DNA from: Scatomorpha gallistercoris | GTDB taxonomy: Bacteria; Bacillota; Clostridia; Oscillospirales; Oscillospiraceae | NCBI GenBank assembly: GCA_018713005.1 | Contig: DVFX01000115.1 | Span: 1 to 25,356 of the forward strand | Direction of reading: 5' to 3' | DNA: 25,356 bases | Part shown: piece after piece, positions 14,130 to 23,500 of the stretch | How positions within the stretch are numbered: position 1 is the first letter of the stretch | Layout of the letters: every line of letters begins with the position of its first letter | Notes under the pieces: generated by a model | What the model was told of the DNA's origin: nothing | What the model saw: the letters and a program-made list of their open reading frames with translations, nothing else | Database searches by the model: none | Program-made: the position numbers and the translations under genes

Positions 14130-15377
14130 ATGTTGGAAAAGTACAAGCTCGAAAACGGCGCGACGGTGCTGCTCGACCATGTGGACGGGGTGCGCAGCGC
14201 TTCAATAGGCCTGTGGTTCAGGGCGGGCTCGCGCGACGAGACGCCGCAGGAGGCCGGAGCGGCCCACTTCATAGAGCACATGCTGTTCAAGGGTACGGCC
14301 TCGCTGAGCAGCGCGGAGCTCGCCGGGCGCATGGACGACATAGGCGCGGAGGCCAACGCCTTCACCTCGCGCGACTGCACCAACTACTATATGCGCGTGC
14401 TGGACAAGCGCATGCCTGAGGCGGCGGAGCTCCTGGCCGACATGCTATTCAATTCCCGCTTCGACGAGGGAGATATGAGCACTGAGCGCGGCGTCATACT
14501 CGACGAGATGCGCATGTACGAGGACATGCCCGACGATGTGGCAAACGAAATGCTCGTGCGCACATGTTTCCCGGGTGCGCTGGGCGCCCCCGTGCTCGGC
14601 AGCCGCGAGAGCGTGGAGGCGCTGACGCGCTCGGGGCTGCTCGGCTTCAAGTCGCGGCACTACGCCGGGCCGGGTACGGTCCTCGCCGTCTCGGGGCGCT
14701 TTGACGACGGTGACGCCTCGGCGCTCGCAGACAGGCTTGCCGCCCTGCCCGCAGAGCCTGCGGCGGCTCCGGAGCGCGCGGAGTACACGCCGGGCATTGC
14801 GCTGGAAGGCCGGGATACGGAGCAGAACCAGCTGCTGCTGGCTTTCCCGGGGATTACATACGGCAGCGGCGAGCGGCCGGCGATGGCCATAATGAACACA
14901 ATCCTGGGCGGCTCTGCGAGCTCGCGGCTTTACACTCGGCTGCGTGACGAGCTGGGACTGTGCTACGACCTGGAGAGCTTCGACATGACCTATGCGGACA
15001 CGGGCCTCGTCGGCATCGGCGCGGCGACAAGCGCCGGCAACGAGCAGCGCGCGCTGCGCGAGATAACCGACGGGCTGCGCCGCTTCCTCGACGAGGGGCC
15101 GTCGGACTCCGAGCTCGCGCGCGCAAAGGCCCAGGCCGAGTCCGGCGCGGTGATTGCGCTCGAGAGCACGCTGGCGCGTATGCGCCGGATGGGGCAGAGC
15201 GAGCTCTTCCTCGGCCGCGTGGACAGCATAGACGAGGTGGTGGAGCGCTACAATGCCGTCACGCGGGAGGACGTGCTGGACTTCGCCCGGCGCACCTTCG
15301 ACTTCTCGCGCCTGTCCGTTGCGGCGTTGGGTAAGGTGCGCGCCCGGGAAGAGTACGAGGCGCTGCGTCTGCTGTGA
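14130..15377 (+). CDS. M16-family zinc metallopeptidase (processing-peptidase/YmxG-like)
   Basis: 415 residues. The inverted zinc motif HFIEH is at residues 46-50 (zinc ligands His46 and His50, catalytic Glu49). The third ligand Glu126, in ILDEMRMYED, lies 76 residues further on, as the family expects. The C-terminal M16 half contains the SSRLYTRLRDELGLCYDL segment that closes over the substrate. This active subunit resembles B. subtilis YmxG/MlpA and mitochondrial processing peptidase beta; the bacterial substrates are poorly known. No second, inactive M16 gene is adjacent. The start is the ATG at 14130, eight bases after GGAGG (14117-14121); an earlier in-frame ATG precedes that site. The gene ends at a hairpin shared with the convergent rpmB. 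Confidence 0.92.
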   Translation: MLEKYKLENGATVLLDHVDGVRSASIGLWFRAGSRDETPQEAGAAHFIEHMLFKGTASLSSAELAGRMDDIGAEANAFTSRDCTNYYMRVLDKRMPEAAELLADMLFNSRFDEGDMSTERGVILDEMRMYEDMPDDVANEMLVRTCFPGALGAPVLGSRESVEALTRSGLLGFKSRHYAGPGTVLAVSGRFDDGDASALADRLAALPAEPAAAPERAEYTPGIALEGRDTEQNQLLLAFPGITYGSGERPAMAIMNTILGGSASSRLYTRLRDELGLCYDLESFDMTYADTGLVGIGAATSAGNEQRALREITDGLRRFLDEGPSDSELARAKAQAESGAVIALESTLARMRRMGQSELFLGRVDSIDEVVERYNAVTREDVLDFARRTFDFSRLSVAALGKVRAREEYEALRLL

Positions 15378-15387
15378 GGAATAAGCA

Positions 15388-15428
15388 AAGCCGCGCCAGG
15401 TGGGAAAAGCTCCCTCCCGGCGCGGCTT
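15388..15428. terminator. Shared terminator hairpin between the M16 gene and rpmB
   Basis: AAGCCGCGCC (15388-15397) pairs with GGCGCGGCTT (15419-15428), and GGGA/TCCC can add an inner stem. There is no long T-run: TTTGCTTATT follows on the minus strand and TTAGG on the plus strand, so it should work better for rpmB. Confidence 0.65.
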
Positions 15429-15448
15429 AGGCTGCGCGAGGTATATGA

Positions 15449-15637
15449 TTACACCGCGCGGGTGACCTTTCCGCTGCGCAGGCAGCGGGTGCAGGCGTAG
15501 ACGTGCTTGGGGCTGCCGTCCACGATGGCCTTTACGCGCTTAACGTTGGGCTTCCAGGTGCGGTTGGCGCGCCTGTGGGAATGGCTGACCTTGATGCCGA
15601 AAGCCATATCCTTGCCGCAGAATTCGCACTTTGCCAT
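15449..15637 (-). CDS. rpmB: 50S ribosomal protein L28
   Basis: 62 residues, the normal L28 length. It is basic, with KVSHSHRRANRTWKPNV matching the L28 signature. The cysteines CEFC near the N-terminus and CTRC near the C-terminus form the zinc-binding C+ version of the protein. It binds 23S rRNA in the large subunit. The start ATG lies seven bases after GGAGGTG. It is monocistronic, transcribed away from hprK, from a promoter whose -10 box coincides with that of the hprK operon. The presence of both cysteine pairs implies that no zinc-independent paralogue is needed, at least at this locus. Confidence 0.98.
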   Translation of the reverse strand: MAKCEFCGKDMAFGIKVSHSHRRANRTWKPNVKRVKAIVDGSPKHVYACTRCLRSGKVTRAV

Positions 15638-15659
15638 TTAGTTGCACCTCCGTTCCAGC

Positions 15660-15688
15660 TTGATTTATTTTAACAGCCTTAATATAAT
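15660..15688 (+). promoter_or_regulatory. hprK operon promoter P1
   Basis: TTGATT (15660-15665), 17 bases, perfect TATAAT (15683-15688). The predicted start near 15695 leaves a leader of about 130 bases. Confidence 0.75.
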
Positions 15689-15712
15689 AGCACTGTGCGG
15701 CACTAATTGCAA
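15684..15712 (-). promoter_or_regulatory. rpmB promoter
   Basis: Minus strand: TTGCAA (15707-15712), 17 bases, TATTAT (15684-15689). The predicted start near 15677 gives a leader of about 40 bases. Its -10 box shares five bases with the plus-strand -10 box of the hprK P1 promoter. Confidence 0.7.
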
Positions 15713-15738
15713 GAAAAATATCGCCTGCAACAAAAACG

Positions 15739-15767
15739 TTGCCAAATTGCGGGCGAGTGGTTACAAT
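15739..15767 (+). promoter_or_regulatory. hprK operon promoter P2
   Basis: TTGCCA (15739-15744), 17 bases, TACAAT (15762-15767). It would start transcripts near 15774, about 50 bases before hprK. It forms a tandem pair with P1. Confidence 0.6.
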
Positions 15768-15824
15768 AATAATAAGTCAAGGCCGAGAACACACTGCGGC
15801 GCAGCGCGCCGAAAAGGAGGCAGC

Positions 15825-16769
15825 ATGAAAAACGACGAATACTCGGTGAGCCTGAGCAGCATAGTGAAGGAGCAGGGGCTGAAAATACTTCACGCCTCCA
15901 AGGACTTCGACACCGCCTGCGTGCGCACCGCCGACGTTAACCGCCCGGCCCTGCAGCTCGCAGGGTTCTATGACTACTTCGACCCCAAGCGGCTGCAGCT
16001 CATAGGCCGCGTAGAGTGCACATATCTGGAGAGCCTCGACCCCAACCAGCGCGCCGAGGCCCTGGAGCGCTTCATGCGCTTCGACCTGTCGGCAATCATA
16101 CTCTGCCACGGCATAGATACCATACCGGAGCTCGTGGAGATGGCCGAGAAGTACGACCGCAACCTGATGAGCACGAACGAGGACACTTCCACCTTCATGG
16201 CCGACCTCATAAGCATGCTCCGCAACGCCATGGCCCCGCGCGTGACCATGCACGGAGTGCTGGTCGAGGTCTACGGCGAGGGCCTGCTCATCACCGGCGA
16301 CTCCGGCGTGGGCAAGAGCGAGACGGCCCTGGAGCTCATCAAGCGCGGCCACCGCCTGATTGCCGACGACGCGGTTATAATCCGCCGCACGTCGCGCGAA
16401 ACGCTCATAGGCACGGCGCCGCCGCTCATACGCTATTACATGGAGCTGCGCGGCATAGGCGTCATCAACGCACGGCACATCTTCGGCGTGGGCGCGGTCA
16501 AGCCGGAGACGAACGTAGACCTCGTGGTCAACTTCGAGCTCTGGGACGACAACAAGGCCTACGACCGCCTCGGCCTCGAGACGGAGTACACGACCATACT
16601 GGGCGTCGAGATGCCCTGCTACACCATACCTGTGCGCCCGGGGCGCAACCTCGCCGTCATCCTCGAGCTCGCGGCCATGAACAACCGCCAGAAGAAGATG
16701 GGCTACAACGCCGCCGAGGCGCTCGCCCGCGAGCATGACAGACTGGTCGACCAGGGAAAGGATTTCTAA
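15825..16769 (+). CDS. hprK: HPr kinase/phosphorylase
   Basis: 314 residues, the usual length. An N-terminal HprK domain (about 1-130) precedes the kinase core, with Walker A GDSGVGKS at residues 158-165. The HprK signature region ELRGIGVINARHIFGVGAV is at about 206-224. The enzyme phosphorylates HPr on Ser46 with ATP or PPi and also removes that phosphate, setting CcpA-dependent carbon catabolite repression. It acts in the cytoplasm as a hexamer. The start ATG lies four bases after AAAAGGAGG; a longer in-frame extension upstream contains the leader and P2 promoter and has no such site. It is the first gene of the hprK-murB-rapZ-yvcK-whiA-dnaE block. Its stop overlaps the murB start (TAATG). 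No ptsH is in the window. Thirteen of its 21 isoleucines are ATA by hand count. Confidence 0.97.
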   Translation: MKNDEYSVSLSSIVKEQGLKILHASKDFDTACVRTADVNRPALQLAGFYDYFDPKRLQLIGRVECTYLESLDPNQRAEALERFMRFDLSAIILCHGIDTIPELVEMAEKYDRNLMSTNEDTSTFMADLISMLRNAMAPRVTMHGVLVEVYGEGLLITGDSGVGKSETALELIKRGHRLIADDAVIIRRTSRETLIGTAPPLIRYYMELRGIGVINARHIFGVGAVKPETNVDLVVNFELWDDNKAYDRLGLETEYTTILGVEMPCYTIPVRPGRNLAVILELAAMNNRQKKMGYNAAEALAREHDRLVDQGKDF

Positions 16770-17692
16770 TGGCAGATTATCCGGCAATCGTAAGCAGGCT
16801 CTCCGCTGCGCTTCCCGCGCTGGAGATACGCGAAAACGAGCCGATGAGCGAGCACTGCTCGTTCAAAATAGGCGGCCCGGCGCGCCTGATGCTGCTGCCC
16901 TCCTCGGCAGAGGAGGCGGCCTCGGCGCTAGCCATCCTGCGCTCTTCCGGCGCGCAGGTGCTCATAGTCGGCAGCTGCACCAACCTGCTGATACCCGACG
17001 AGGGCTATCCGGGCGCCGTCGTGCGCATGTCGAAGCCCGCGTCAAGCATGGAGCTGCTCGACGCAGTGCGCATCCGCGCCCAGGCGGGCGCCACGCTCAA
17101 CGCCCTGGCCGTGTTTGCGGCCCAGCACGAGCTGACGGGCCTGGAGTTTGCCCACGGCATACCCGGCAGCGTCGGCGGCGGGGTGGCGATGAACGCCGGC
17201 GCCTACGGCGGGGAGATGCGGGACGTGCTCGAGAGCGCCGAATACGTGGACAAGGACGGCGCAATAAGAACGCTTTCCGGGGACGCGCTCGGCCTGAGCT
17301 ACAGGCACAGCGCCTTCTCAGACACGGATAAGCTCATCACGAGCGCGGTGTTCCGGCTGACGCCCGGCGACGGCGAGGCCGTGCGGGCGCGCATGAACGA
17401 GCTCATAGAAAAGCGCCGCGCGTCTCAGCCGCTGGATATGCCCAGCGCGGGCAGCACCTTCAAGCGCCCAAAGACGGGTTACGCCGCCGCGCTCATCGAC
17501 GAAGCCGGGCTGAAGGGCCTTCGCGTGGGCGGGGCGATGGTGTCTGCCAAGCACGCGGGCTTCGTGGTCAACGCAGGCGGCGCGACCTACTCCGACGTGA
17601 TAGAGCTCATGCGCGAGGTGCGGCGCCGCGTCTGCGAGTTCTCGGGCGTTCTGCTCGAGCCGGAAGTCAAGATAATCGGCCCCGGACTTTGA
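16769..17692 (+). CDS. murB: UDP-N-acetylenolpyruvoylglucosamine reductase
   Basis: 307 residues, the size of type IIb MurB. The FAD-binding domain contains CSFKIGGPARLMLLPSS, GSCTNLLIPDEG and HGIPGSVGGGVAMNAGAYGG. The C-terminal domain has the catalytic serine segment PSAGSTFKRP and AGLKGLRVGGAMVSAKHAGF. It reduces UDP-GlcNAc-enolpyruvate to UDP-MurNAc with NADPH, the second committed step of peptidoglycan synthesis. GSCTNLL carries an extra-looking cysteine compared with the common GNGSNLL loop; whether it matters is unknown. The start ATG shares one base with the hprK stop, so the two are translationally coupled. rapZ starts 13 bases after its stop. Confidence 0.97.
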   Translation: MADYPAIVSRLSAALPALEIRENEPMSEHCSFKIGGPARLMLLPSSAEEAASALAILRSSGAQVLIVGSCTNLLIPDEGYPGAVVRMSKPASSMELLDAVRIRAQAGATLNALAVFAAQHELTGLEFAHGIPGSVGGGVAMNAGAYGGEMRDVLESAEYVDKDGAIRTLSGDALGLSYRHSAFSDTDKLITSAVFRLTPGDGEAVRARMNELIEKRRASQPLDMPSAGSTFKRPKTGYAAALIDEAGLKGLRVGGAMVSAKHAGFVVNAGGATYSDVIELMREVRRRVCEFSGVLLEPEVKIIGPGL

Positions 17693-17705
17693 AACAGGAG
17701 AGAAG

Positions 17706-18560
17706 ATGGAGTTTCTTATAATATCCGGCATGTCCGGCGCGGGCAAGAGCCAGGCGGCGGACATACTAGAGGACATGGGTTATTACTGCGTGGACAATCT
17801 GCCCATCGCGCTGATGCCGCGCTTTGCCGAGCTGTGCCTGGCCAGCCAGGGCAGGTATGAGCGCGTGGCCCTGGTCACCGACGTACGCGAGCGCGAGAGC
17901 CTGGACGGCCTGCTGCCCGCGCTCGACGGGCTGTGGGACATGGGCCTCGACTACCGCATACTCTTCGTCGAGGCGGACACGTCCACCATCGTGCGCCGGT
18001 ACAAGGGCTCGCGACGCCCTCACCCGATGCAGGAGGCGGGCGGCTCTATTGAGGGCGCCGTGCTCCGCGAGGCGAAGGCGCTCGAGCCTGTGCGCGAGCG
18101 CGCCGACTACATAATCAACACTACGGGCCTGACTACCTCCATGCTGCAAAGCCGCATACGCGAGCTGCTCAGCCGCACCGAGCGCCGTTTCGCCATCACC
18201 GTCACGGCCTTCGGCTACAAGCACGGCCTGCCTATAGACGCGGACCTGGTGTTCGACGTCAGGTTCCTGCCGAACCCGTACTACGTCGCGCAGCTCAGGC
18301 CGCTGACCGGCCTCGACCCCAACGTGTCGAACTTCGTGCTGGCACGTCCCGAGGCGCGGGAGTTCATGGACAGGCTCTGCGCCCTGCTCGACTACATCAT
18401 CCCCCTCTACGCTGAGGAGGGCAGGTACGCACTGCAGATAGCCGTCGGCTGCACCGGCGGTAAGCACCGCAGCGTCGCCGTGGCGGTCGAGCTTGTGCGG
18501 AGGCTCAGCGAGAAGCGGGAGAACGTCACCATCGCCCTGCGCGATATTGAGAAGGAATGA
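17706..18560 (+). CDS. rapZ: RNase adapter / nucleotide-binding protein RapZ (YvcJ)
   Basis: 284 residues. Walker A GMSGAGKS is at residues 8-15, followed by the conserved LEDMGYYCVDNLP, YKGSRRPHPM and the C-terminal GCTGGKHRSVAVAVEL. Family members bind and hydrolyse NTPs. In E. coli RapZ guides RNase E to the glmZ small RNA and so controls GlcN6P synthesis; in Firmicutes the homologue YvcJ has a less clear role, linked to competence. Sitting between murB and yvcK fits a role in envelope precursor balance. The start ATG follows AGGAG closely, and its stop is three bases before the preferred yvcK start. Confidence 0.96.
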   Translation: MEFLIISGMSGAGKSQAADILEDMGYYCVDNLPIALMPRFAELCLASQGRYERVALVTDVRERESLDGLLPALDGLWDMGLDYRILFVEADTSTIVRRYKGSRRPHPMQEAGGSIEGAVLREAKALEPVRERADYIINTTGLTTSMLQSRIRELLSRTERRFAITVTAFGYKHGLPIDADLVFDVRFLPNPYYVAQLRPLTGLDPNVSNFVLARPEAREFMDRLCALLDYIIPLYAEEGRYALQIAVGCTGGKHRSVAVAVELVRRLSEKRENVTIALRDIEKE

Positions 18561-18562
18561 GC

Positions 18563-19561
18563 ATGAAAACTGACAGCAGACACGACCCGCGTATAGCCGT
18601 CATAGGCGGCGGCACGGGGCTTTCAACCATGCTGCGGGGGCTCAAGAAGCTCTCGCGCAGCATCACGGCCATAGTTACGGTCGCCGACGACGGCGGCGGC
18701 AGCGGCATGCTCCGCGAGGATCTGGGCATGCCGCCTCCGGGAGACGTGCGCAACTGCCTCCAGGCCCTGGCCAACACTGAGCCCATTATGGAGCAGCTGC
18801 TGGCCTACCGCTTCACCGAGGGCAGCCTGAAGGGGCAGAGCTTCGGCAACCTGTTCCTGGCCGCGCTCAACGGCATGTCGGAGACCTTCGACGAGGCCGT
18901 GCGCCGCATGTCGGACGTCCTGGCTATCACCGGGCGCGTCCTGCCGGTGTCCAACGAGAACGTCTATCTCGCTGCGGACTTCGACGACGGCAGCGAGGTG
19001 GTGGGCGAATCGCGCATAGCCGACTTCAAGAAGGGCACTGATAAACGCATCAGCCGGGTGCATCTCATACCCGAGCGGCCGCGCGCGCTGCCCCAGGCCA
19101 TAGAGGCAATCAGCGCCGCGGATATGATAGTCCTCGGCCCCGGCAGCCTGTACACGTCCATCATGCCGAACCTGGTGACCGACGGCGTGGCGGAGGCCAT
19201 CGCCAAGTCGGACGCCTTCAAGATATACGTCCTGAACGTCATGACCCAGGACGGCGAGACTGAGGGCTACACCGCCTCCGACCACATCGAGGCCCTGTTT
19301 TCAAATTCCGGAGAGCACCTCTTCGACTGGTGCCTCGCCAACAGCCTGGCCATACCCGAGGAGATAGCCGCCAAGTACAGGGCCGAGGGCGCGGAGCCCG
19401 TCGAGATAGACGACGACGCGGTGTATAAGCTGGGCGTGGGCGTGCTGCGCGCTCCTGTGGCCAGTTGGGCAAAGGGGCTGGTGCGCCACGACCCCGACAG
19501 GCTCTCGCGCGAGCTGATGCGCGTTTACCGCGAAAAATCCCACACCCGAGTATACCTCTGA
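18563..19561 (+). CDS. yvcK: Gluconeogenesis/cell-shape factor YvcK (GlmR)
   Basis: 332 residues of the CofD-like family. Visible motifs are VIGGGTGLSTML near residues 13-24, VTVADDGGGSGMLRE, PPGDVRNCLQALA, FGNLFLAALN and VLGPGSLYTSIMPNL. YvcK/GlmR binds UDP-GlcNAc and stimulates GlmS in B. subtilis, supporting envelope synthesis on gluconeogenic carbon; it is not a CofD transferase here, as no F420 genes are near. Of two nearby starts, the ATG at 18563 is preferred because AGAAGGA sits six bases before it. The ATG at 18557 overlaps the rapZ stop and has that site directly against it. Confidence 0.95.
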   Translation: MKTDSRHDPRIAVIGGGTGLSTMLRGLKKLSRSITAIVTVADDGGGSGMLREDLGMPPPGDVRNCLQALANTEPIMEQLLAYRFTEGSLKGQSFGNLFLAALNGMSETFDEAVRRMSDVLAITGRVLPVSNENVYLAADFDDGSEVVGESRIADFKKGTDKRISRVHLIPERPRALPQAIEAISAADMIVLGPGSLYTSIMPNLVTDGVAEAIAKSDAFKIYVLNVMTQDGETEGYTASDHIEALFSNSGEHLFDWCLANSLAIPEEIAAKYRAEGAEPVEIDDDAVYKLGVGVLRAPVASWAKGLVRHDPDRLSRELMRVYREKSHTRVYL

Positions 19562-19573
19562 GGAGGACGGACA

Positions 19574-20485
19574 ATGTCATTTTCATCCGAGGCCAAGGCC
19601 GAGCTGTGCCGCATGAACCGGAAGAAAAAGTGCTGCGCCGTGGCCGAGGCCTACGGCGTGGCCCTCTATTGCAACAGCTTTACGCCGAGGGAGATAAGGA
19701 TTATAACAGGCAGCGCAGAATTCGTAGAGCTGCTGCCTAGGCTGTTCCGCCGCGCCTTCGGGGTGAGCTTCGACAAGCTGCCGGAGCCGGGCACGTCCGG
19801 CTCGCGCCAGACCCTGCTGATAACCGACGGCGGCAAAATAACCACGGTGTTCCGCGCCTTCGGCATGGAACCGGATGACACGCTCACGCTGCACATAAAC
19901 CTCGGCGTGCTCGAAAACGACTGCTGCAGGGCGAGCTTTGTGCGCGGCGCCTTCCTGGCGGGCGGGAGCATGACCGACCCCGCCAAGCGCTACCACCTGG
20001 AGCTGGCCACCACCCACGCGGCGGTGAGCCGGGAGATGAGCGCGCTGCTGGGGGAGCTGGGCTTCGAGCCCGGACAGGCCCGGCGCGGGGCCAGCAGCCT
20101 GAACTACTTCAAACAGAGCGAGGCCATAGCCGACTTCCTGACGACGGTGGGCGCGGACGTCTCCGCGCTCGAGATAATGAGCGCGCGCGTCGAAAAGGAG
20201 ATGCGCAGCGAGATAAACCGCAAGGTGAACTGCGACAGCGCCAACGCCGACAAGATTGTTGCCGCCGCAGCCGAGCAGCTCGACGCCATACGCATAATCG
20301 AACGCGAGCAGGGGCTGGATTCGCTGCCGGACGGCCTGCAGCAGGCGGCGCTGCTGCGCATAGCCAACCCGGAGGCGAGCCTGTCCGAGCTCGCAGCGCT
20401 GAGCCAGCCCAGCGTGACAAAGAGCTGCCTCAGCCACCGGCTCAAACGCCTCACGGAAATCGCCCGCTCCGGAGCGGCGGAGTGA
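19574..20485 (+). CDS. whiA: Sporulation/division regulator WhiA
   Basis: 303 residues. The N-terminal two-thirds have the degenerate LAGLIDADG homing-endonuclease fold typical of WhiA, including RASFVRGAFLAGGSMTDPAK and YHLELAT. The C-terminal helix-turn-helix includes NCDSANADKIVAAA, SLSELAALSQP and SHRLKRLTEIA. It binds DNA and has lost nuclease activity. In actinomycetes it controls sporulation septation, and in Bacillus it affects division and chromosome segregation. The start ATG lies seven bases after GAGGAGG. It is twelve bases from yvcK and 18 from dnaE, within the operon. Confidence 0.96.
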   Translation: MSFSSEAKAELCRMNRKKKCCAVAEAYGVALYCNSFTPREIRIITGSAEFVELLPRLFRRAFGVSFDKLPEPGTSGSRQTLLITDGGKITTVFRAFGMEPDDTLTLHINLGVLENDCCRASFVRGAFLAGGSMTDPAKRYHLELATTHAAVSREMSALLGELGFEPGQARRGASSLNYFKQSEAIADFLTTVGADVSALEIMSARVEKEMRSEINRKVNCDSANADKIVAAAAEQLDAIRIIEREQGLDSLPDGLQQAALLRIANPEASLSELAALSQPSVTKSCLSHRLKRLTEIARSGAAE

Positions 20486-20503
20486 CGGGAAAGGAGGGGC
20501 CGC

Positions 20504-23500
20504 ATGGCCTTCGTACATCTGCATCTGCACACCGAATACAGCCTGCTGGACGGGGCCTGCCGCATAGACACCCTGGCGGAGCGGGCGAAGGAGCTGGGCT
20601 TTGACTCGCTCGCCATAACCGACCACGGCGTCATGTACGGCGCCGTGAACTTCTACCGGGCCTGCCGCAAGGCGGGTATCAAGCCCATCATCGGCTGCGA
20701 GATCTATGTCGCGCCGCGCGAGCGCACGGGGCGGGAGTACGGCGTCGATAACCAGTACACCCACCTGATACTGCTGTGCAAAAACGAGACCGGCTACAGG
20801 AACCTCAGCTATCTTGTCTCAATGGGCTTCGTGGAGGGCTTCTACGTCAAGCCGCGCATAGACTGGGGGCTGCTGCACGAGCACGCCGAGGGTCTGATCT
20901 GCCTCTCCGGCTGCCTCGCGGGCGACATCCCGCAGAAGATAGTCTCGGGACAGTACGACAAGGCAAAGGAGAAGGCCGAGGAGCTTGCCGCCCTTTTCGG
21001 CGAGGACTTCTACCTGGAAATCCAAAAGCACGGCATTCCCGACGAGGACACGGCCGCGCGAGGCATACTGCGCATACACGACGAGACGGGAATCCCCATA
21101 GTCGTGACCAACGATGCACACTATATAAATAAACAGGACGCCTATTATCAGGATGTGCTGATGTGCATCCAGACCGGCAAGACGGTGAACGAGGCCGGAC
21201 GCATGCGCTTCGAGACGCAGGAGCTGTACCTCAAGAGCGAGGAGGAGATGCGCGCACTGTTCCCGGACCGCTCCGATGCGGCGGACAACACGGTGGAGAT
21301 AGCGGACAAGTGCAGCTTCGACTTCGAGTTCGGCCACTACCACCTGCCGCGTTTCCAGCTGCCCGAGGGCGAGAGCGACAGCTTTGAATACCTGAAGAAG
21401 CTCTGCGCCGCCGGCTTTGAGCAGCGTTACGGTTCGGACAGGGAGGACGCGAAAAAGCAGCTCGAGTATGAGCTGGACATGATAAAGCGCATGGGCTTCG
21501 TCGACTACTTCCTCATAGTCTCGGACTTCATCGGCTACGCAAAGAGCCAGCGCATACCGGTGGGGCCGGGGCGCGGCAGCGCTGCGGGCAGCGTCGTCAG
21601 CTACTGCCTGAACATCACCGACGTCGACCCCATAAAGTACAGCCTCTACTTCGAGCGCTTCCTGAACCCCGAGCGCGTGAGCATGCCGGATATAGACATA
21701 GACTTCTGCGTGCGCCGCCGCGGCGAGGTAATAGACTACGTCAACCGCAAGTACGGCAGCGACCACGTCGCGCAGATAGTCACCTTCGGCACCATGGCCG
21801 CGCGCCAGGCCGTGCGCGACGTGGGCCGGGCGCTGGACATCAGCTACGCCGAGTGCGACGCCGTGGCCAAGCAGGTGCCGTTTGCGCCGGGCATGACGCT
21901 GAATGAGGCGCTGCACCTCTCAAAGCAGCTGCGCGAGATGTACGAGCGCGACGAGCGCATAAAGGGGCTGATTGACACGGCCCGGTCCCTCGAGGGCATG
22001 CCGCGCCACGCCAGCACGCACGCCGCCGGCGTCGTCATAACAGAGCGGCCGGTGTACGAATACGTCCCGCTCGCCAAGAACGACGAGAGCGTGGTCACGC
22101 AGTACCCCATGACCACGCTCGAGGAGCTGGGACTGCTGAAGATGGACTTCCTGGGCCTGCGCAACCTCACGGTGCTTGAGGACGCGGCGGAGCTAGTGAG
22201 GCGGCGCATACCGGACTTTGACGTAAACAAGCTGCCGGACGACGACAAGGAGACCTTCGCCATGCTAGCCGCGGGCAAAACCGAGGGCGTGTTCCAGCTG
22301 GAGAGCGCGGGTATGACCAGCGTGTGTACGCGCCTGGGGCCGAAGAGCATCGAGGACATCACCGCCGTCATAGCCCTGTACCGCCCGGGACCCATGGAGT
22401 CCATACCGCGCTTCATAGAAAACAGCCAGAACCCGGAGAAGATACGCTATAAGCACCCCGTGCTCGAGCCCATACTGTCCGTAACCTACGGCTGCATAGT
22501 CTACCAGGAGCAGGTCATCGAGATTTTCCGCCGCCTGGCGGGCTTCTCGCTCGGCCAGGCGGACAACATCCGCCGCGCGATGAGCAAAAAGAAGCACGCC
22601 GTCATAGACGCCGAGCGCAAGGCCTTCATACACGGCGACGAGCAGCGCAATATTCCCGGCTGCGTGAAAAACGGCATTCCCGAGGACACCGCAAACGCCA
22701 TCTACGACGAGATACTGGACTTCGCCAGCTACGCCTTCAACAAGGCCCACGCCGTGGCCTACGCCATAGTGGCCTACCGCACGGCCTACATGAAGCGGCA
22801 TTACCCGCAGGAGTACATGGCTGCGCTGCTCACCAGTGTGCTCGACTCCTCCGGCAAGGTCGCAGAGTACATTGCCGAGTGCCGCGAGATGCGCATACGC
22901 CTGCTGCCGCCGGACGTCAACGAGTCCGACGCCTGGTTCACGGTCGTGGGCGACGACATCCGCTTCGGTCTCGTGGCGGTGAAAAACATAGGGGAGAAGT
23001 TCATATTACAGCTCATGGCCGAGCGCAGCGAGAACGGCCCCTTCAAGTCTCTCGAGGACTTCTGCCGCCGAATGTCGGGTAAGGAGCTCAACCGCCGCGC
23101 GATTGAGAGCCTCATCCGCGCCGGGGCCTTCGACAGCACGGGCGTGAACCGCCACGCCATGCTTACGATGCTCGACGCCGTGCTCGAGAGCGTGGCCGAC
23201 GACGGGCGCAAGAACATCGCCGGGCAGTTCGACCTGTTCGGAGACGGAGGCGGTGCTATCAGCGCGCAGGTGGCCGTGCCGGACGTCGAGGAGTTCTCCC
23301 GCGCGGAGCTGATGAGCATGGAACGCGAAACTACGGGCCTCTACCTGACCGGACACCCTATGGACGAGTACCGCGACGCGGCCAGACAGGCAGGAGCGGT
23401 GAACATCGGCGCCATCCTGGCCGACTTCGCCGAGGACAGCGGGCCGGAACGCTTTGCCGATGAGCAATTGGTGACTGTGGCGGGCATAATATCCGGCAAA

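Noticed and set aside
19574..20485. Homing endonuclease in the LAGLIDADG-like protein
   Set aside because: The fold belongs to WhiA, with a C-terminal helix-turn-helix and the standard position after yvcK; no intron or intein surrounds it.
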